50,495 nt of DNA from an uncultured Alphaproteobacteria bacterium (GCA_902573325.1 CACGJH010000011.1:1-50495); one strand, 5' to 3'; positions 26,273 to 35,652 are shown, counted from the stretch's first letter. Made by a program: numbers and translations. Notes: generated by a model from the sequence alone, not told the origin.

Positions 26273-28124
26273 TAAAAATTTCAGTTAAATTTTCTAAGTA
26301 AGCGGATGGATTAGAGAGAATGTTACCATCTAATATATTAGCTTGATCTAAAATTAAATTTGAAGCTTTTTTATGGTCAATTTTTGTTAAATTCTGAGAT
26401 AAATTTACAATCATCGGATGGTTTGGATTAATTTCAAGTATCTTTTTTGAAACAGGAGTTTTTTGATTATGCATTTTCATCAGTTTTTCCATATTTATAT
26501 CCATCCCAGCTTCTTCAGCAACAAGCAGAATTGGGCTTTTTGTTAATCTCTCAGATATAATTACATCAGATATTGTCTCTTTTAGCTCTGTTTTAAGTAT
26601 GTTAATTAAATCATTGATTTTACTATCTATTTCTTTTTTATTTTCATCTTTCTTATTTGATTTTTCACCAACTTTTGAAACATCAACTTTACCTTTAGTT
26701 ATTGATTTAAATTCTAAATCTTTAAATTTATTTACATTTTGAATCCAAAACTCATCTACTGCATCAACCATAAACAAAACTGGTATCTTTTTATCAGCGA
26801 AAACTTCTAATTGAGGGGAGTTTTTAATATGATCCTTATCACTATTAGCAAAATAATAAATTTCTTTTTGATCTTTAGCCATTAATTTAGCGTACTCTTC
26901 AAGAGATATTTTTTTATCATTTAAAGAATTTTCAAACCTTAATAGCGGTAGGATTTTTTCATGATGATCATTATGTTCATATAACCCTTCTTTTAGTACT
27001 GGACCAAAATTATTCCAAAATGTCTCAAATTTATCTTTTTCTTTCTTAGCTAAGCTATCAATTTCACTTAAAATTTTATTTGTAATACCTTTTTTTATTT
27101 TTGTAATAATAGGATTATTTTGAAGCATTTCTCTACTTATATTTAGAGAAATATCCTGTGAATCGACTACTCCTGGGATAAAACGTAACCAATTAGGAAT
27201 TATGTCTTCACAATCATCAGTGATAAAAACTTTTTGAACATATAATTTTATTTTATTTTTCCTATCGGCATTGAATAAATCCATAGGTTGATTTGTAGGA
27301 AAATAAAGTAAAGCCTTATAACTAATAACACCCTCAGCGTTATAGTGAATAGTTTTTAAGGGATCATCAAAGTTAAATGAAATATTATTATAAAATTGTT
27401 TATAGTCTTCCTCTTTTATATCTTTTTTATCTTTTAACCATAATGGACTACCTTCATTTATTTTTTCTTCTTTTTCTTTATCGTCAAGATCCTTAAGATA
27501 AATTGGGAAAGGAATATAATTAGAGTATTTTGTTATAATTGATCTCAAACGAAATGAATCTAAAAATTCATCAGCATCTTTCTTTATATTTAGAGTTATA
27601 CAAGTGCCACGTTTATCTTTTTTAGCTTCTTCAATGGTATAATTTTCTTTTCCATTAGAAGACCAAAGATTTGTTTCTTCATTTTCAGCATCTTTAGAAA
27701 GCACTTCAACATTATCCGCAACCATATATGAAGAATAAAAACCAACACCAAACTGTCCAATTGCAGAAATATCATTACTCTTTTTGTTTTTCATTGCTTC
27801 AATAAATTTACTAGTTCCTGATCTCGCTATAGTTCCTAAATTATCAATAAGTTCATTTTTAGACATTCCAATTCCATTATCTTCAATTTCAATAATTTTT
27901 TTCTTTTTTGAAACTCTGATATTTATTTTTAAATCCTTTTCATCTTTAAGAAGATTTTTTTTGGAGAGTGATTGATATCTTAATTTTTCGCAGGCATCTG
28001 CAGAATTAGATATTAATTCTCTTAAAAATATTTCTCTTTCGCTATAAAGAGAATTAGCAACAAGATCTAAAAGCTTACTGACTTCAGCTTGAAATGTTAA
28101 ATTTTCTTTAGTTTTTTCTGCCAT
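26265..28124 (-). CDS. htpG: Chaperone HtpG (bacterial Hsp90)
   Basis: ATP-dependent dimeric chaperone. 619 residues, normal for HtpG. The N-terminal GHKL ATPase domain shows FLRELISNSADACEKLRY, IEDNGIGMSKNEL and GQFGVGFYSSYMVAD; the middle domain shows PLWLKDKKDI and the conserved SLNISREMLQNN; the C-terminal dimerisation domain ends with NPNHPMIVNL. The convergent 3' end overlaps serA by 8 bases. Confidence 0.97.
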   Translation of the reverse strand: MAEKTKENLTFQAEVSKLLDLVANSLYSEREIFLRELISNSADACEKLRYQSLSKKNLLKDEKDLKINIRVSKKKKIIEIEDNGIGMSKNELIDNLGTIARSGTSKFIEAMKNKKSNDISAIGQFGVGFYSSYMVADNVEVLSKDAENEETNLWSSNGKENYTIEEAKKDKRGTCITLNIKKDADEFLDSFRLRSIITKYSNYIPFPIYLKDLDDKEKEEKINEGSPLWLKDKKDIKEEDYKQFYNNISFNFDDPLKTIHYNAEGVISYKALLYFPTNQPMDLFNADRKNKIKLYVQKVFITDDCEDIIPNWLRFIPGVVDSQDISLNISREMLQNNPIITKIKKGITNKILSEIDSLAKKEKDKFETFWNNFGPVLKEGLYEHNDHHEKILPLLRFENSLNDKKISLEEYAKLMAKDQKEIYYFANSDKDHIKNSPQLEVFADKKIPVLFMVDAVDEFWIQNVNKFKDLEFKSITKGKVDVSKVGEKSNKKDENKKEIDSKINDLINILKTELKETISDVIISERLTKSPILLVAEEAGMDINMEKLMKMHNQKTPVSKKILEINPNHPMIVNLSQNLTKIDHKKASNLILDQANILDGNILSNPSAYLENLTEIFIK

Positions 28125-28207
28125 TTTTGAAATTTAAGCATTCATATCTATAAATCAATAGTAAGCAATAATTTTTTGCCACATTTACGACTATATAAGT
28201 AAAAGTT

Positions 28208-28840
28208 ATGGTATTTAAATTTATAATGAAATTTGATAATTTTTTAAAATTATTGTGCATTACATTGTTATTTTTATATGCATGTACTTCAAATCAGTTA
28301 ACAAATACTGCTGATAGTTGCATAATTTTTGATGAAAAGAAAAGCTGGTATAAAGCAACTAAAAATTCTTATGATAAATGGAATACCCCAATTGCATTCC
28401 AATTAGCAGTTATAAAACAAGAATCATCTTTTACCCAATTTGCAAAACCGAAAAGAAAAAAATTTTTAGGTTTAATACCAACGTCTAGACCATCAACTGC
28501 TTTTGGTTATGCACAAATAACAAATCCTACTTGGGATTGGTATAAGAATAAAACTGGAAATCAAAATGCATCAAGGGCAAATTTTAAAGATGTAACTGAT
28601 TTTATTGGTTGGTACACAACACAGTCGGAAAATATGATTGGAATTTCAAAAAATGATTACTATAATCAGTATTTAGCATACCATGAAGGTCAAAATGGAT
28701 GGTCGAAAGAGACATTTAAAAGTAAAGATTGGTTGATTGATGTTGCTAAAAATGTAGAAAGAAATACTAAGATGTTTAATAAACAATTAAAACAATGTGA
28801 AGAAAAACTTAATAAAAAAGGTTTCTTCGGAATACTATAA
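28208..28840 (+). CDS. Lipoprotein with lysozyme-like (SLT-type) domain
   Basis: Predicted lipoprotein: hydrophobic signal ending in the lipobox LYAC with Cys26 (Cys20 if Met7 at 28226 is the start). The mature domain has AVIKQESSFTQFAKPKRK with the likely catalytic Glu, PSTAFGYAQITNPTWDWYKNKTG and YLAYHEGQNGW, the pattern of soluble lytic transglycosylase-like (SLT_4) proteins. It would cut peptidoglycan in the periplasm. A TATAAG lies 8 bases before the ATG at 28208, favouring that start. The M20 gene begins on its last base. Confidence 0.75.
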   Translation: MVFKFIMKFDNFLKLLCITLLFLYACTSNQLTNTADSCIIFDEKKSWYKATKNSYDKWNTPIAFQLAVIKQESSFTQFAKPKRKKFLGLIPTSRPSTAFGYAQITNPTWDWYKNKTGNQNASRANFKDVTDFIGWYTTQSENMIGISKNDYYNQYLAYHEGQNGWSKETFKSKDWLIDVAKNVERNTKMFNKQLKQCEEKLNKKGFFGIL

Positions 28841-30018
28841 TGCCAATTTTAAACAGCATAAATCAAATGCAAGATCAAATGACAGAATGGCGTCAGGATT
28901 TACATAAAATTCCTGAGATAGGCCTTCAGGAATTTGAAACATCAAAATATATCAAAAATAAGTTAAGTGAATTTAATATTAAATTTAAAGATGGTTATGC
29001 TAATACAGGTGTTGTTGCTTGGGTAGATGGTAATGAAGTTACTAATGAGAAAACAATTGGTTTAAGAGCAGATTTTGACGCTCTTCCTATGCCAGAACAA
29101 AATGAATTTAATCATAAATCTCAAAATAAAGGTATGATGCATGGTTGTGGTCATGATGGTCATACCACAATGCTTCTTGGGGCAGCGAAATATCTAAGTG
29201 AAAATAATAATTTTAATGGAAGAGTATATTTCATTTTTCAACCAGGAGAAGAAGGTTTTGCTGGAGGAGAAAAAATGATTCAAGATGGTATGTTTGATGA
29301 TTTTAAAATTGATGAAGTTTATGCACTTCATAATTGGCCTGAGTTACCTTTAGGTACGTTTGGTGTAAATAGCGGACCGATGATGGCAGCAGTTGATGAA
29401 TTTGATATTACTGTAAAAGGAAAGGGTGGTCATGCTGCATCACCTCATCTAGCAATTGATCCTGTAGTAATTTCTGCACAAGTTATTTCTGCTGTTCAAA
29501 CAATTATAAGTAGATCCACAGATCCTGTTGATAAAGCTCTTATAAGTATTACAAAAATTAATGCTGGTACGGCTTATAATGTAATCGACGATCAAGTTAA
29601 AATGGGCGGGACTATTAGAACTTTTCGAAGAGAAACACGAGCATATATAGAGAAAAGATTAAATGAATTATGTAAAGGAATAGCGGATGCACATGGTGCA
29701 GAGATAAAAATTGATTTTGATTTAGTTAATAAATATCCACCTACTATAAATTCTAAAGAAGAAACAAAATTTGCAGCAAATGTTGCTAAAGATTTAGTCG
29801 GTGATGATAAAGTTATTACCGATATTGACCCGTCAATGGGAGGAGAAGATTTTTCATATTTGCTAGAAAAAAAACCTGGTTCCTATCTTTATCTAGGCCA
29901 AGGAGATAAGCAGCATAGTGCTCATCTACATACAACAAAGTATGATTTTAATGATAATTTATTACCCATTGGTGTAAATTTTTGGGTGGACCTTGTTCAA
30001 AAATACTTTTCTAAGTAA
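28840..30018 (+). CDS. M20-family amidohydrolase (hippurate hydrolase/amino-acylase type)
   Basis: 392-residue metallopeptidase-family amidohydrolase (AbgA/HipO/IAA-amino acid hydrolase type). Motifs are LHKIPEIGLQEFETS, GLRADFDALPM, the metal-binding GCGHDGHTTMLLGAA, FQPGEEGFAGGEKMIQDGMF, GKGGHAASPHLAIDP in the dimerisation lid, and C-terminal GGEDFSYLLEKKPG. It probably hydrolyses N-acyl amino acids; the exact substrate is unknown. No signal peptide. It overlaps the preceding gene by 1 base. Confidence 0.9.
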   Translation: MPILNSINQMQDQMTEWRQDLHKIPEIGLQEFETSKYIKNKLSEFNIKFKDGYANTGVVAWVDGNEVTNEKTIGLRADFDALPMPEQNEFNHKSQNKGMMHGCGHDGHTTMLLGAAKYLSENNNFNGRVYFIFQPGEEGFAGGEKMIQDGMFDDFKIDEVYALHNWPELPLGTFGVNSGPMMAAVDEFDITVKGKGGHAASPHLAIDPVVISAQVISAVQTIISRSTDPVDKALISITKINAGTAYNVIDDQVKMGGTIRTFRRETRAYIEKRLNELCKGIADAHGAEIKIDFDLVNKYPPTINSKEETKFAANVAKDLVGDDKVITDIDPSMGGEDFSYLLEKKPGSYLYLGQGDKQHSAHLHTTKYDFNDNLLPIGVNFWVDLVQKYFSK

Positions 30019-30027
30019 TCTTAATTG

Positions 30028-30789
30028 ATGTTAAATTTTAGTGCGATTTATTCAATAATCGCATTTAGAATAAAAGAATTTCTGCAAGAGTATCATTATT
30101 CTTTATTAGCCCCTCTAACTACAAATCTTTTATTTATATTAGTTTTTATAACAGTAGAAAATTACTACTCACTTTCTATGGATTCTGGTTCTTTCGTTGA
30201 ATTTATTGCTCCTGGATTAATCATTATGATCGTAGCCCAGGAAAGTTATGATAATTCATCTGCTACTTTAATTCATATGAAACAAATTGGTTCTTTAGAT
30301 GATTGGTTAATGGCGCCTATCTATAGGATTGAAATATTAATATCGTTAATATTCACATCTCTTATTATTGGAATTATTTTAGCACTATTTAATTATTTAA
30401 TATTCACTTTTTTAATAGATATTGAAATTTATAATTTTTTTTATTTTTTCTACTATCTATTTTTAGTTATAATATTTTTCTCATGTTTGGGATGTTTCGT
30501 AGGAATAATTTTTAATTCCTGGGATTCACAAAGTACATTCTCAAGTTTTTTTGTTTCACCTATTAATTTTTTATCAGGAACCTTTTTTTCAATAAATTAT
30601 CTTCCTGATAATTTGAAGGCTATTCTTTTATATAATCCCTACTATTATGTTGTAAGCTTTTTTAGGAATTCATTTAATGATAAATTTTCATTTAATTTAG
30701 TTGAAAATATCTTTATAATTTTTTTTATTTTATTAACTTTGATTATTACATCATTTATTTTTTTCAAAGGTTTTAAAATTATTAAATGA
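30028..30789 (+). CDS. ABC-2 type transporter permease
   Basis: 253-residue membrane protein with about six hydrophobic segments and the ABC-2 layout: RIKEFLQEYHYSLLAPLTTNLLF at the N terminus, FVEFIAPGLIIMIVAQESYDNSSATL, and FVSPINFLSGTFFSINYLPDNLKAILLYNPYYYVVSFFR, the conserved ABC-2 motif. The ATG at 30028 is preferred to the TTG at 30025. No ATP-binding partner is encoded nearby, so its ATPase must be elsewhere. It overlaps the next gene by 4 bases. Confidence 0.82.
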   Translation: MLNFSAIYSIIAFRIKEFLQEYHYSLLAPLTTNLLFILVFITVENYYSLSMDSGSFVEFIAPGLIIMIVAQESYDNSSATLIHMKQIGSLDDWLMAPIYRIEILISLIFTSLIIGIILALFNYLIFTFLIDIEIYNFFYFFYYLFLVIIFFSCLGCFVGIIFNSWDSQSTFSSFFVSPINFLSGTFFSINYLPDNLKAILLYNPYYYVVSFFRNSFNDKFSFNLVENIFIIFFILLTLIITSFIFFKGFKIIK

Positions 30790-31379
30790 TTGATGTTATT
30801 TTTAATTTTTTAATTCAATTTGATTTATTGATTAAAAATAATTTAGAATTATCTTTAATTTTATATTTCTTATTTTCATTTTTATTTTTTACTTTTTCTC
30901 TACCAGGTGGTTTAATAATTATACTTGCATCAAGTTTCTTTTTTGGATTTATTATTGGATTTATAATTAATATAACTACTATTGTGTTAGGAAGTTTATG
31001 TTTCTTTCTTTTTTTTAAAAATATATTTAAAAAATATTTTAATAAACAAATTGAAAAATTTAGTGATAAACTAAACAAGATTATCAAAAAATCATCTTTT
31101 GAATACTTAATTTTGTTAAGATTAATTTTCGGTGTACCATTATTTGTTCAAAATTTATTTTTATCAACATTGAATATTTCTAAAACTAAATTTGTAATTT
31201 CTTCATTTATAGGTTTTTTTCCTTATTTTCTTTTTTTTTCATATATTGGTAACAAATTTTCAAATCTTATCGAAATTAAAGACTTTCAATTAAGTAATAT
31301 TCTATCTTTCGAATTAGTTTTAATTTTTTTAATACTAATTATTTTTTTATTATTTAGGATTTTTTTTAAATTTAAATAA
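30786..31379 (+). CDS. VTT/DedA-superfamily membrane protein (TVP38/TMEM64-like)
   Basis: 197-residue inner-membrane protein. SLPGGLIIILASSFFFGFIIGF is the conserved first motif with LPGG, and LLRLIFGVPLFVQNLFLSTLNISKTKFVISSFIGFFPYFLFFSYIG matches the R-x-x-P-x-x-P(Q)N segment of VTT proteins, which act in lipid scrambling or ion-coupled processes. ATGA overlap with the ABC-2 permease suggests coupled translation. Function in this operon is not known. Confidence 0.75.
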   Translation: MIDVIFNFLIQFDLLIKNNLELSLILYFLFSFLFFTFSLPGGLIIILASSFFFGFIIGFIINITTIVLGSLCFFLFFKNIFKKYFNKQIEKFSDKLNKIIKKSSFEYLILLRLIFGVPLFVQNLFLSTLNISKTKFVISSFIGFFPYFLFFSYIGNKFSNLIEIKDFQLSNILSFELVLIFLILIIFLLFRIFFKFK

Positions 31380-31755
31380 AATATTTTTTGAATATAATTG
31401 AGATAAATAACAAATAAACAGTAACTATTATTGCAGCATAAATAGTTATATCAATAATTATTAAATTTTTTGCTGAAAATTCATTTGCTATTCTTGAATA
31501 TATCAAAGCTGATGTTTGTATTATGGATGTAATAATAATAACATTAAGTAATTTGATTGAGCCCTTTGTATTTAAGTAGATCATTAAAAGACCAATAAAT
31601 AAAAGACCTGTTATAGCTCCACCAAGATTTCTTAGCCATGCTATATTGGTACTTTCAGCAACAGTTAAATTCACAAAACTATATGGAAAAATTAAAAAAT
31701 ATATTCCATAAATTAAAGAAAAAATTGATAAAAATAATATGCTTAATCTGATCAT
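31372..31755 (-). CDS. Small four-segment membrane protein, unrecognised
   Basis: 127 residues with four hydrophobic stretches (about 5-27, 43-62, 70-90 and 98-122) and a conserved-looking loop TNIAWLRNLGGAITGL between the first and second. This resembles DUF4345-like small membrane proteins, but I cannot assign it firmly. The 3' end overlaps the VTT gene by 8 bases. Confidence 0.6.
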   Translation of the reverse strand: MIRLSILFLSIFSLIYGIYFLIFPYSFVNLTVAESTNIAWLRNLGGAITGLLFIGLLMIYLNTKGSIKLLNVIIITSIIQTSALIYSRIANEFSAKNLIIIDITIYAAIIVTVYLLFISIIFKKYFI

Positions 31756-31823
31756 CTATTAAAAACTATTTATTAAGATATAATTAGTATTGCAAATTAA
31801 TTATTACTAAATATAGAAAATAT

Positions 31824-32057
31824 ATGATCCGATTGTTAATAGTTTTAATTGTTATAGTAGTTATACTATTTATTTTGAGATCAAGAGCCAAATCACAATA
31901 TAATAATTACGGTAACTTTTATAGAAATTTAATTCTGATAGTCATAATTGGAGGTATAATCTTCTTCCTTGCAACGACTGGGAAATTTTTGATACCACAG
32001 TTATTAAATCTTATTAAAGTTGGTTTACCATTCATTACAAAATTAATAGGAATATGA
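31824..32057 (+). CDS. Small membrane protein resembling the anchor of DnaJ/Tim14-type proteins, no J domain
   Basis: 77 residues: an N-terminal membrane segment (IRLLIVLIVIVVILFIL), a short polar stretch (RSRAKSQYNNYGNFY), then a second hydrophobic segment and the phrase LATTGKFLIPQLLNLIKVGLPFI. The pattern recalls the membrane anchor in front of the J domain of alphaproteobacterial DnaJ/Tim14-like proteins, but there is no HPD motif here. The resemblance is by eye only. TATAGA lies 6 bases before the start. Its stop overlaps the PhyH gene start in ATGA. Confidence 0.55.
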   Translation: MIRLLIVLIVIVVILFILRSRAKSQYNNYGNFYRNLILIVIIGGIIFFLATTGKFLIPQLLNLIKVGLPFITKLIGI

Positions 32058-32920
32058 TGAAATATTTCTCAACAAATGATCTGCCTTTAAACGATGAAAT
32101 GATTAATTTTTGGAAAAATAATGGATATTTGGTTATAGAAAATTTCAACACAGATAAAGAATGTGATGAATTAATGGAACGATCATCATATCTTATCGAA
32201 CATAATAATTTCAATAATCAAAAATCTATTTTTGATACAGTCAATCAAGCTCATAATGATGATAGTTATTTTTTAGAATCAGGAGATAAAATTCGTTTCT
32301 TCTTTGAAGAAAAAGCTAATTTAAATGATGATAACATAGAAGAAAATAAACATTTTATTGTAAATAAAATTGGTCATGCGTTGCATGACTTAGATAAAGT
32401 TTTTTATAAATTTTCTCATAAACAAAAACTTCAAGATATTGCTTTATCACTTGGTTTCTCTAAACCAAAATTACTTCAGTCTATGTATATTTTTAAGCAA
32501 CCCAAAATAGGTGGCGAAGTAGTTTGTCATCAAGATTCTACTTTTTTATATACTGAGCCAGAAAGTACTATTGGTTTTTGGTTTGCATTAGAAGACGCAA
32601 ATAAAACAAATGGATGTTTACAAGTTGCAAGTGGAGGTCATAAAGGACCATTAAGAAAACTTTTTAAGAAAGTAGACGGTAAAATGCATATGATAGATCT
32701 AAATGATGAACCATTTCCTGAAACTGATACTTTTGTAGAAGTAAAAAAAGGATCACTTGTTTTATTACATGGTAGACTTCCTCATTATTCATGTGAAAAC
32801 ACAAGTTTAAAATCAAGACATGCTTACACGATTCATGTAATTGATAATAACAACGAATATCCTGAATGGAATTGGTTACAAAGACCCTCAATACCTCTTA
32901 AAAGTTTTATTAATGACTAA
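32054..32920 (+). CDS. Phytanoyl-CoA dioxygenase (PhyH) family protein
   Basis: 288-residue Fe(II)/2-oxoglutarate-dependent oxygenase. The metal triad is His159, Asp161 (CHQDSTF) and His244 (RLPHYS), and the Arg in SLKSRHAYTIH is the likely 2-oxoglutarate anchor. The sequence GFWFALEDANKTNGCLQVASGGHKG is typical of the PHYHD1-like subgroup. The substrate is unknown. It is coupled by an 8-base overlap to a nucleoside hydrolase, so a nucleoside-derived substrate is worth considering. Confidence 0.85.
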   Translation: MMKYFSTNDLPLNDEMINFWKNNGYLVIENFNTDKECDELMERSSYLIEHNNFNNQKSIFDTVNQAHNDDSYFLESGDKIRFFFEEKANLNDDNIEENKHFIVNKIGHALHDLDKVFYKFSHKQKLQDIALSLGFSKPKLLQSMYIFKQPKIGGEVVCHQDSTFLYTEPESTIGFWFALEDANKTNGCLQVASGGHKGPLRKLFKKVDGKMHMIDLNDEPFPETDTFVEVKKGSLVLLHGRLPHYSCENTSLKSRHAYTIHVIDNNNEYPEWNWLQRPSIPLKSFIND

Positions 32921-33857
32921 AAAAATAATTTTAGATTGTGATCCAGGTCATGATGATGCTGTAGCAATAATGTTAGCTGCTTCTTCTAAAGAGATTGACA
33001 TACTGGGCATCACCTGTGTTGGTGGAAATAGTGGTTTAAATAATACAGTAAATAACGCTCTTAAAGTTTGTACGTTAATTGAAAGAACGGACATCAAAGT
33101 TTACTCTGGTGCAAATAAACCCATTCATTATGAATTATTTACAGCCGAATATGTTCACGGAAAGACCGGATTAGATAAAAAAGGTGATCCTATAATAATA
33201 GATACAAATTATAAACCTCAAGAAAAACATGCAGTTGATTTCATAGTAGAAACTTGTAAATCTTCAACAGAGCAAATTTATTTATGTCCAACAGGACCTC
33301 TTACAAATATTGCCTTAAGTTTAAAAAAAGATCCGTCTATTAAAGAAAATATAAAAGAAATAGTTTTTATGGGTGGAGCTGCTATGTGCTTAGGAAATAC
33401 TACACCATCAGCTGAATTTAATATTTATGTTGATCCACATGCGGCTAATATTGTTTTAGAATCAGGCATTCCTTTAACAATGATGGGTTTAGATGTTACT
33501 CATCAGGTAAATGTAAATTCAAAAATTATCAAATCAATGAATGAAAATAAAAATAAAAGTTCTAAGTTTTTTGGAGAACTAATGGAATTTTATACAATAT
33601 TTCATAAAGAATTATACGAAACTGAGGAAACTCCTTTGCATGACCCATGTGTTATTGCATATTTATTAGATCCATCTATTTTTAGTGGAAAAGAAGTTAA
33701 TGTCACAGTTGAAGAAAATTCTGAATTAACAAGAGGGGAGACTGTTGTTGATTGGCTAGGTGTTACTAAAAGACCGGTAAATTGTTTTGTGATGAATGAA
33801 GCTAATGATGAAAAATTTTTTCAATTACTTAAAGCTAAATTATCGTTATTACCTTAA
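32913..33857 (+). CDS. Inosine-uridine-preferring nucleoside hydrolase family
   Basis: Hydrolyses the N-glycosidic bond of ribonucleosides, releasing base and ribose. The start at 32913 (MTKKIILDCDPGHDDAVAIMLA) places the calcium-binding DxDPGxDD motif at the N terminus as usual; it gives 314 residues and overlaps phyH by 8 bases. Other family blocks are FMGGAAMCLGNTTPSAEFNIYVDPHAANIVL and LHDPCVIAYLLDP (metal-binding Asp). Base preference is unknown. It lies next to pseudouridine catabolism genes and shares TTAA with the psuG stop. Confidence 0.92.
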   Translation: MTKKIILDCDPGHDDAVAIMLAASSKEIDILGITCVGGNSGLNNTVNNALKVCTLIERTDIKVYSGANKPIHYELFTAEYVHGKTGLDKKGDPIIIDTNYKPQEKHAVDFIVETCKSSTEQIYLCPTGPLTNIALSLKKDPSIKENIKEIVFMGGAAMCLGNTTPSAEFNIYVDPHAANIVLESGIPLTMMGLDVTHQVNVNSKIIKSMNENKNKSSKFFGELMEFYTIFHKELYETEETPLHDPCVIAYLLDPSIFSGKEVNVTVEENSELTRGETVVDWLGVTKRPVNCFVMNEANDEKFFQLLKAKLSLLP

Positions 33858-34774
33858 CTATAAAAACTCTTTGCAATCTTTCCAGCTAAATTCGCATTAT
33901 TAATTATTAAAGATACATTAGCATTTAGAGTTTCATTTTTTGATTGTTCGTTAATTTCTTTTATGAGAAACGGGGTTAATTCTTTTCCACTAATATTATT
34001 TCTATCAGCTTTTATTGTTGCATTACTTATCCATTTTTCTACATCATTTTTATTAAGTGCTTTTTTTAATGGAACTTTATTAAATATGAGAATTGATTTT
34101 TTATTTCCCATATTTTCATTGAGTTTTAAAAAAGAAGAAATTTCATGAATTTCATCAAATTTATTGTCGACTTTATTTTCTGTTTCTTCATACCAAAAAC
34201 CTGGCATATAATTTGTTTGATAACCAATTCTTGTAATTCCTAAAGTTTCAAGAAGTTCATTTGTTTTACTTAAATCTAAAATAGATTTAGCACCACTACA
34301 GATTACAAAATTTGAATTCTCAGAAAGTGCATATAGATCTGCAGATACATCATTGGTATTTTCAGCATTTAGATGCACACCACCAATTCCTCCTGTTGCA
34401 AAAAATTTTATTTGAAATTTAGAAGCTATAGAAATTGTACTTGCTACTGTTGTAGCAGCATTTTCTTTATTAAATATTGATAAATTTATATTGTGGTTTG
34501 AGACTTTTTGTACATTTTTCTCTTTTGCTAATATTTGAATATCTTCTTCCGATAATCCTATTTTAACCTTACCTCTAATTATTCCTATTGTTGCAGCAAT
34601 TGCACCGTTATCTTCAACAGCCTTTATAGACTCATTTGCAACTTTAATATTTTCTGGATAGGGTAATCCATGACTAATCAATGTGCTTTCTAAAGCTACT
34701 ATTGGTTTTTTTCTACTTATTGCTTCTTGAACTTTTTTACTTAAATCAAATATTCCATGCATATTATTGTACAA
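33854..34774 (-). CDS. psuG: Pseudouridine-5'-phosphate glycosidase
   Basis: Splits pseudouridine 5'-phosphate into uracil and ribose 5-phosphate. 306 residues with family blocks PIVALESTLISHGLPYPEN (catalytic Glu), GAIAATIGIIRGKVKIGL, TTVASTISIASKFQIKFFATGGIGGVHL and VICSGAKSILDLSKTNELLETLG. The ATG at 34774 overlaps psuK by 11 bases; the ATG at 34762 is an alternative 302-residue start. The pairing with a PfkB kinase supports the role. Confidence 0.93.
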   Translation of the reverse strand: MYNNMHGIFDLSKKVQEAISRKKPIVALESTLISHGLPYPENIKVANESIKAVEDNGAIAATIGIIRGKVKIGLSEEDIQILAKEKNVQKVSNHNINLSIFNKENAATTVASTISIASKFQIKFFATGGIGGVHLNAENTNDVSADLYALSENSNFVICSGAKSILDLSKTNELLETLGITRIGYQTNYMPGFWYEETENKVDNKFDEIHEISSFLKLNENMGNKKSILIFNKVPLKKALNKNDVEKWISNATIKADRNNISGKELTPFLIKEINEQSKNETLNANVSLIINNANLAGKIAKSFYS

Positions 34775-35651
34775 TCACTCTCTTAGAAAGATTTTTAATT
34801 TTTAAAAAATCACTCTTAGTTTTTAGACTTTTACCACTAGCATAATAAGATCCGCATGCTACAGAAGTTTTCAAAATATAATTCATTTTTTCATTTATAC
34901 TGAACAAATACAGCATCATAGCTGCTAGTGCGTCGCCAGCTCCATTTTCGTTTACTACTTTGATTGATGGGGGTTTTACTTTTTTTATAAATTCATTACT
35001 TCCAAAGATTACATTATTTTTTGAATTAGTAGTAATTATTTTAATTTTTTTATTTTGTTTTAATATTTTTTTAACACCTAATATTATATTTGAAGAATTT
35101 GTAAGTTTAAGTAACTCTGCTTTATTTAAGAATATAAAATCAACTTTATTTATAATCCTTTTAATTTTAATAACTTTATGCACTGATGTTGCGCACACTA
35201 TAATTTTATTCTTTTTTGATAATTTATTTATTGATTTTTCCAAATAGGTTTTAGAAAAATTTAGATCAAATATTATATTTTTATTCTTGATGTTTGGTAT
35301 TTTTAAAGATTTATTATTTTCATATTCATCTGTGTTAGCTAATCCTAATAAAAATTTATTATTTTTATCTGATAAAGCTAAATAGTATCTATCTGCATAA
35401 TCTTTATTCACTTGATGAACATAGATTTTTTTTGAGATTTTTTTTCTAATTTCTTCGTTGATAGCTAAACTATAAAAGTTTACATCAACAAAATTCGAAA
35501 GCAATTCTGCAATATTGTACGCCACTCCACCAATTCTGCTTTTTTGTGTAATTTGATTAGATCTAAAATTAATAATATTTTTTTTAAGATTTAATAAATA
35601 ATCGTGATGAATTGCCCCAATACAAACAAAAATGTTTTTAGATTTCAGCAT
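34764..35651 (-). CDS. psuK: PfkB-family kinase, probable pseudouridine kinase
   Basis: Predicted to phosphorylate pseudouridine at the 5' position for PsuG. 295 residues of ribokinase fold: SRIGGVAYNIAELLS is the N-terminal substrate-binding GG motif and VVNENGAGDALAAMMLYLF the C-terminal GAGD anion-hole motif with catalytic Asp. The assignment as PsuK rests on the adjacent psuG. Its start codon is 1 base away from the divergent fusion gene start. Confidence 0.85.
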   Translation of the reverse strand: MLKSKNIFVCIGAIHHDYLLNLKKNIINFRSNQITQKSRIGGVAYNIAELLSNFVDVNFYSLAINEEIRKKISKKIYVHQVNKDYADRYYLALSDKNNKFLLGLANTDEYENNKSLKIPNIKNKNIIFDLNFSKTYLEKSINKLSKKNKIIVCATSVHKVIKIKRIINKVDFIFLNKAELLKLTNSSNIILGVKKILKQNKKIKIITTNSKNNVIFGSNEFIKKVKPPSIKVVNENGAGDALAAMMLYLFSINEKMNYILKTSVACGSYYASGKSLKTKSDFLKIKNLSKRVIVQ

Positions 35652-35652
35652 T

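Noticed and set aside
34960-35247. Plus-strand hydrophobic frame opposite psuK
   Set aside because: Lies within the conserved kinase gene; Phe/Leu/Ile-rich shadow of the AT-rich opposite strand.
35632-35652. Upstream ATG for the fusion protein
   Set aside because: It would overlap the start of divergent psuK by 20 bases and adds seven residues without family similarity; the ATG at 35653 is more economical.
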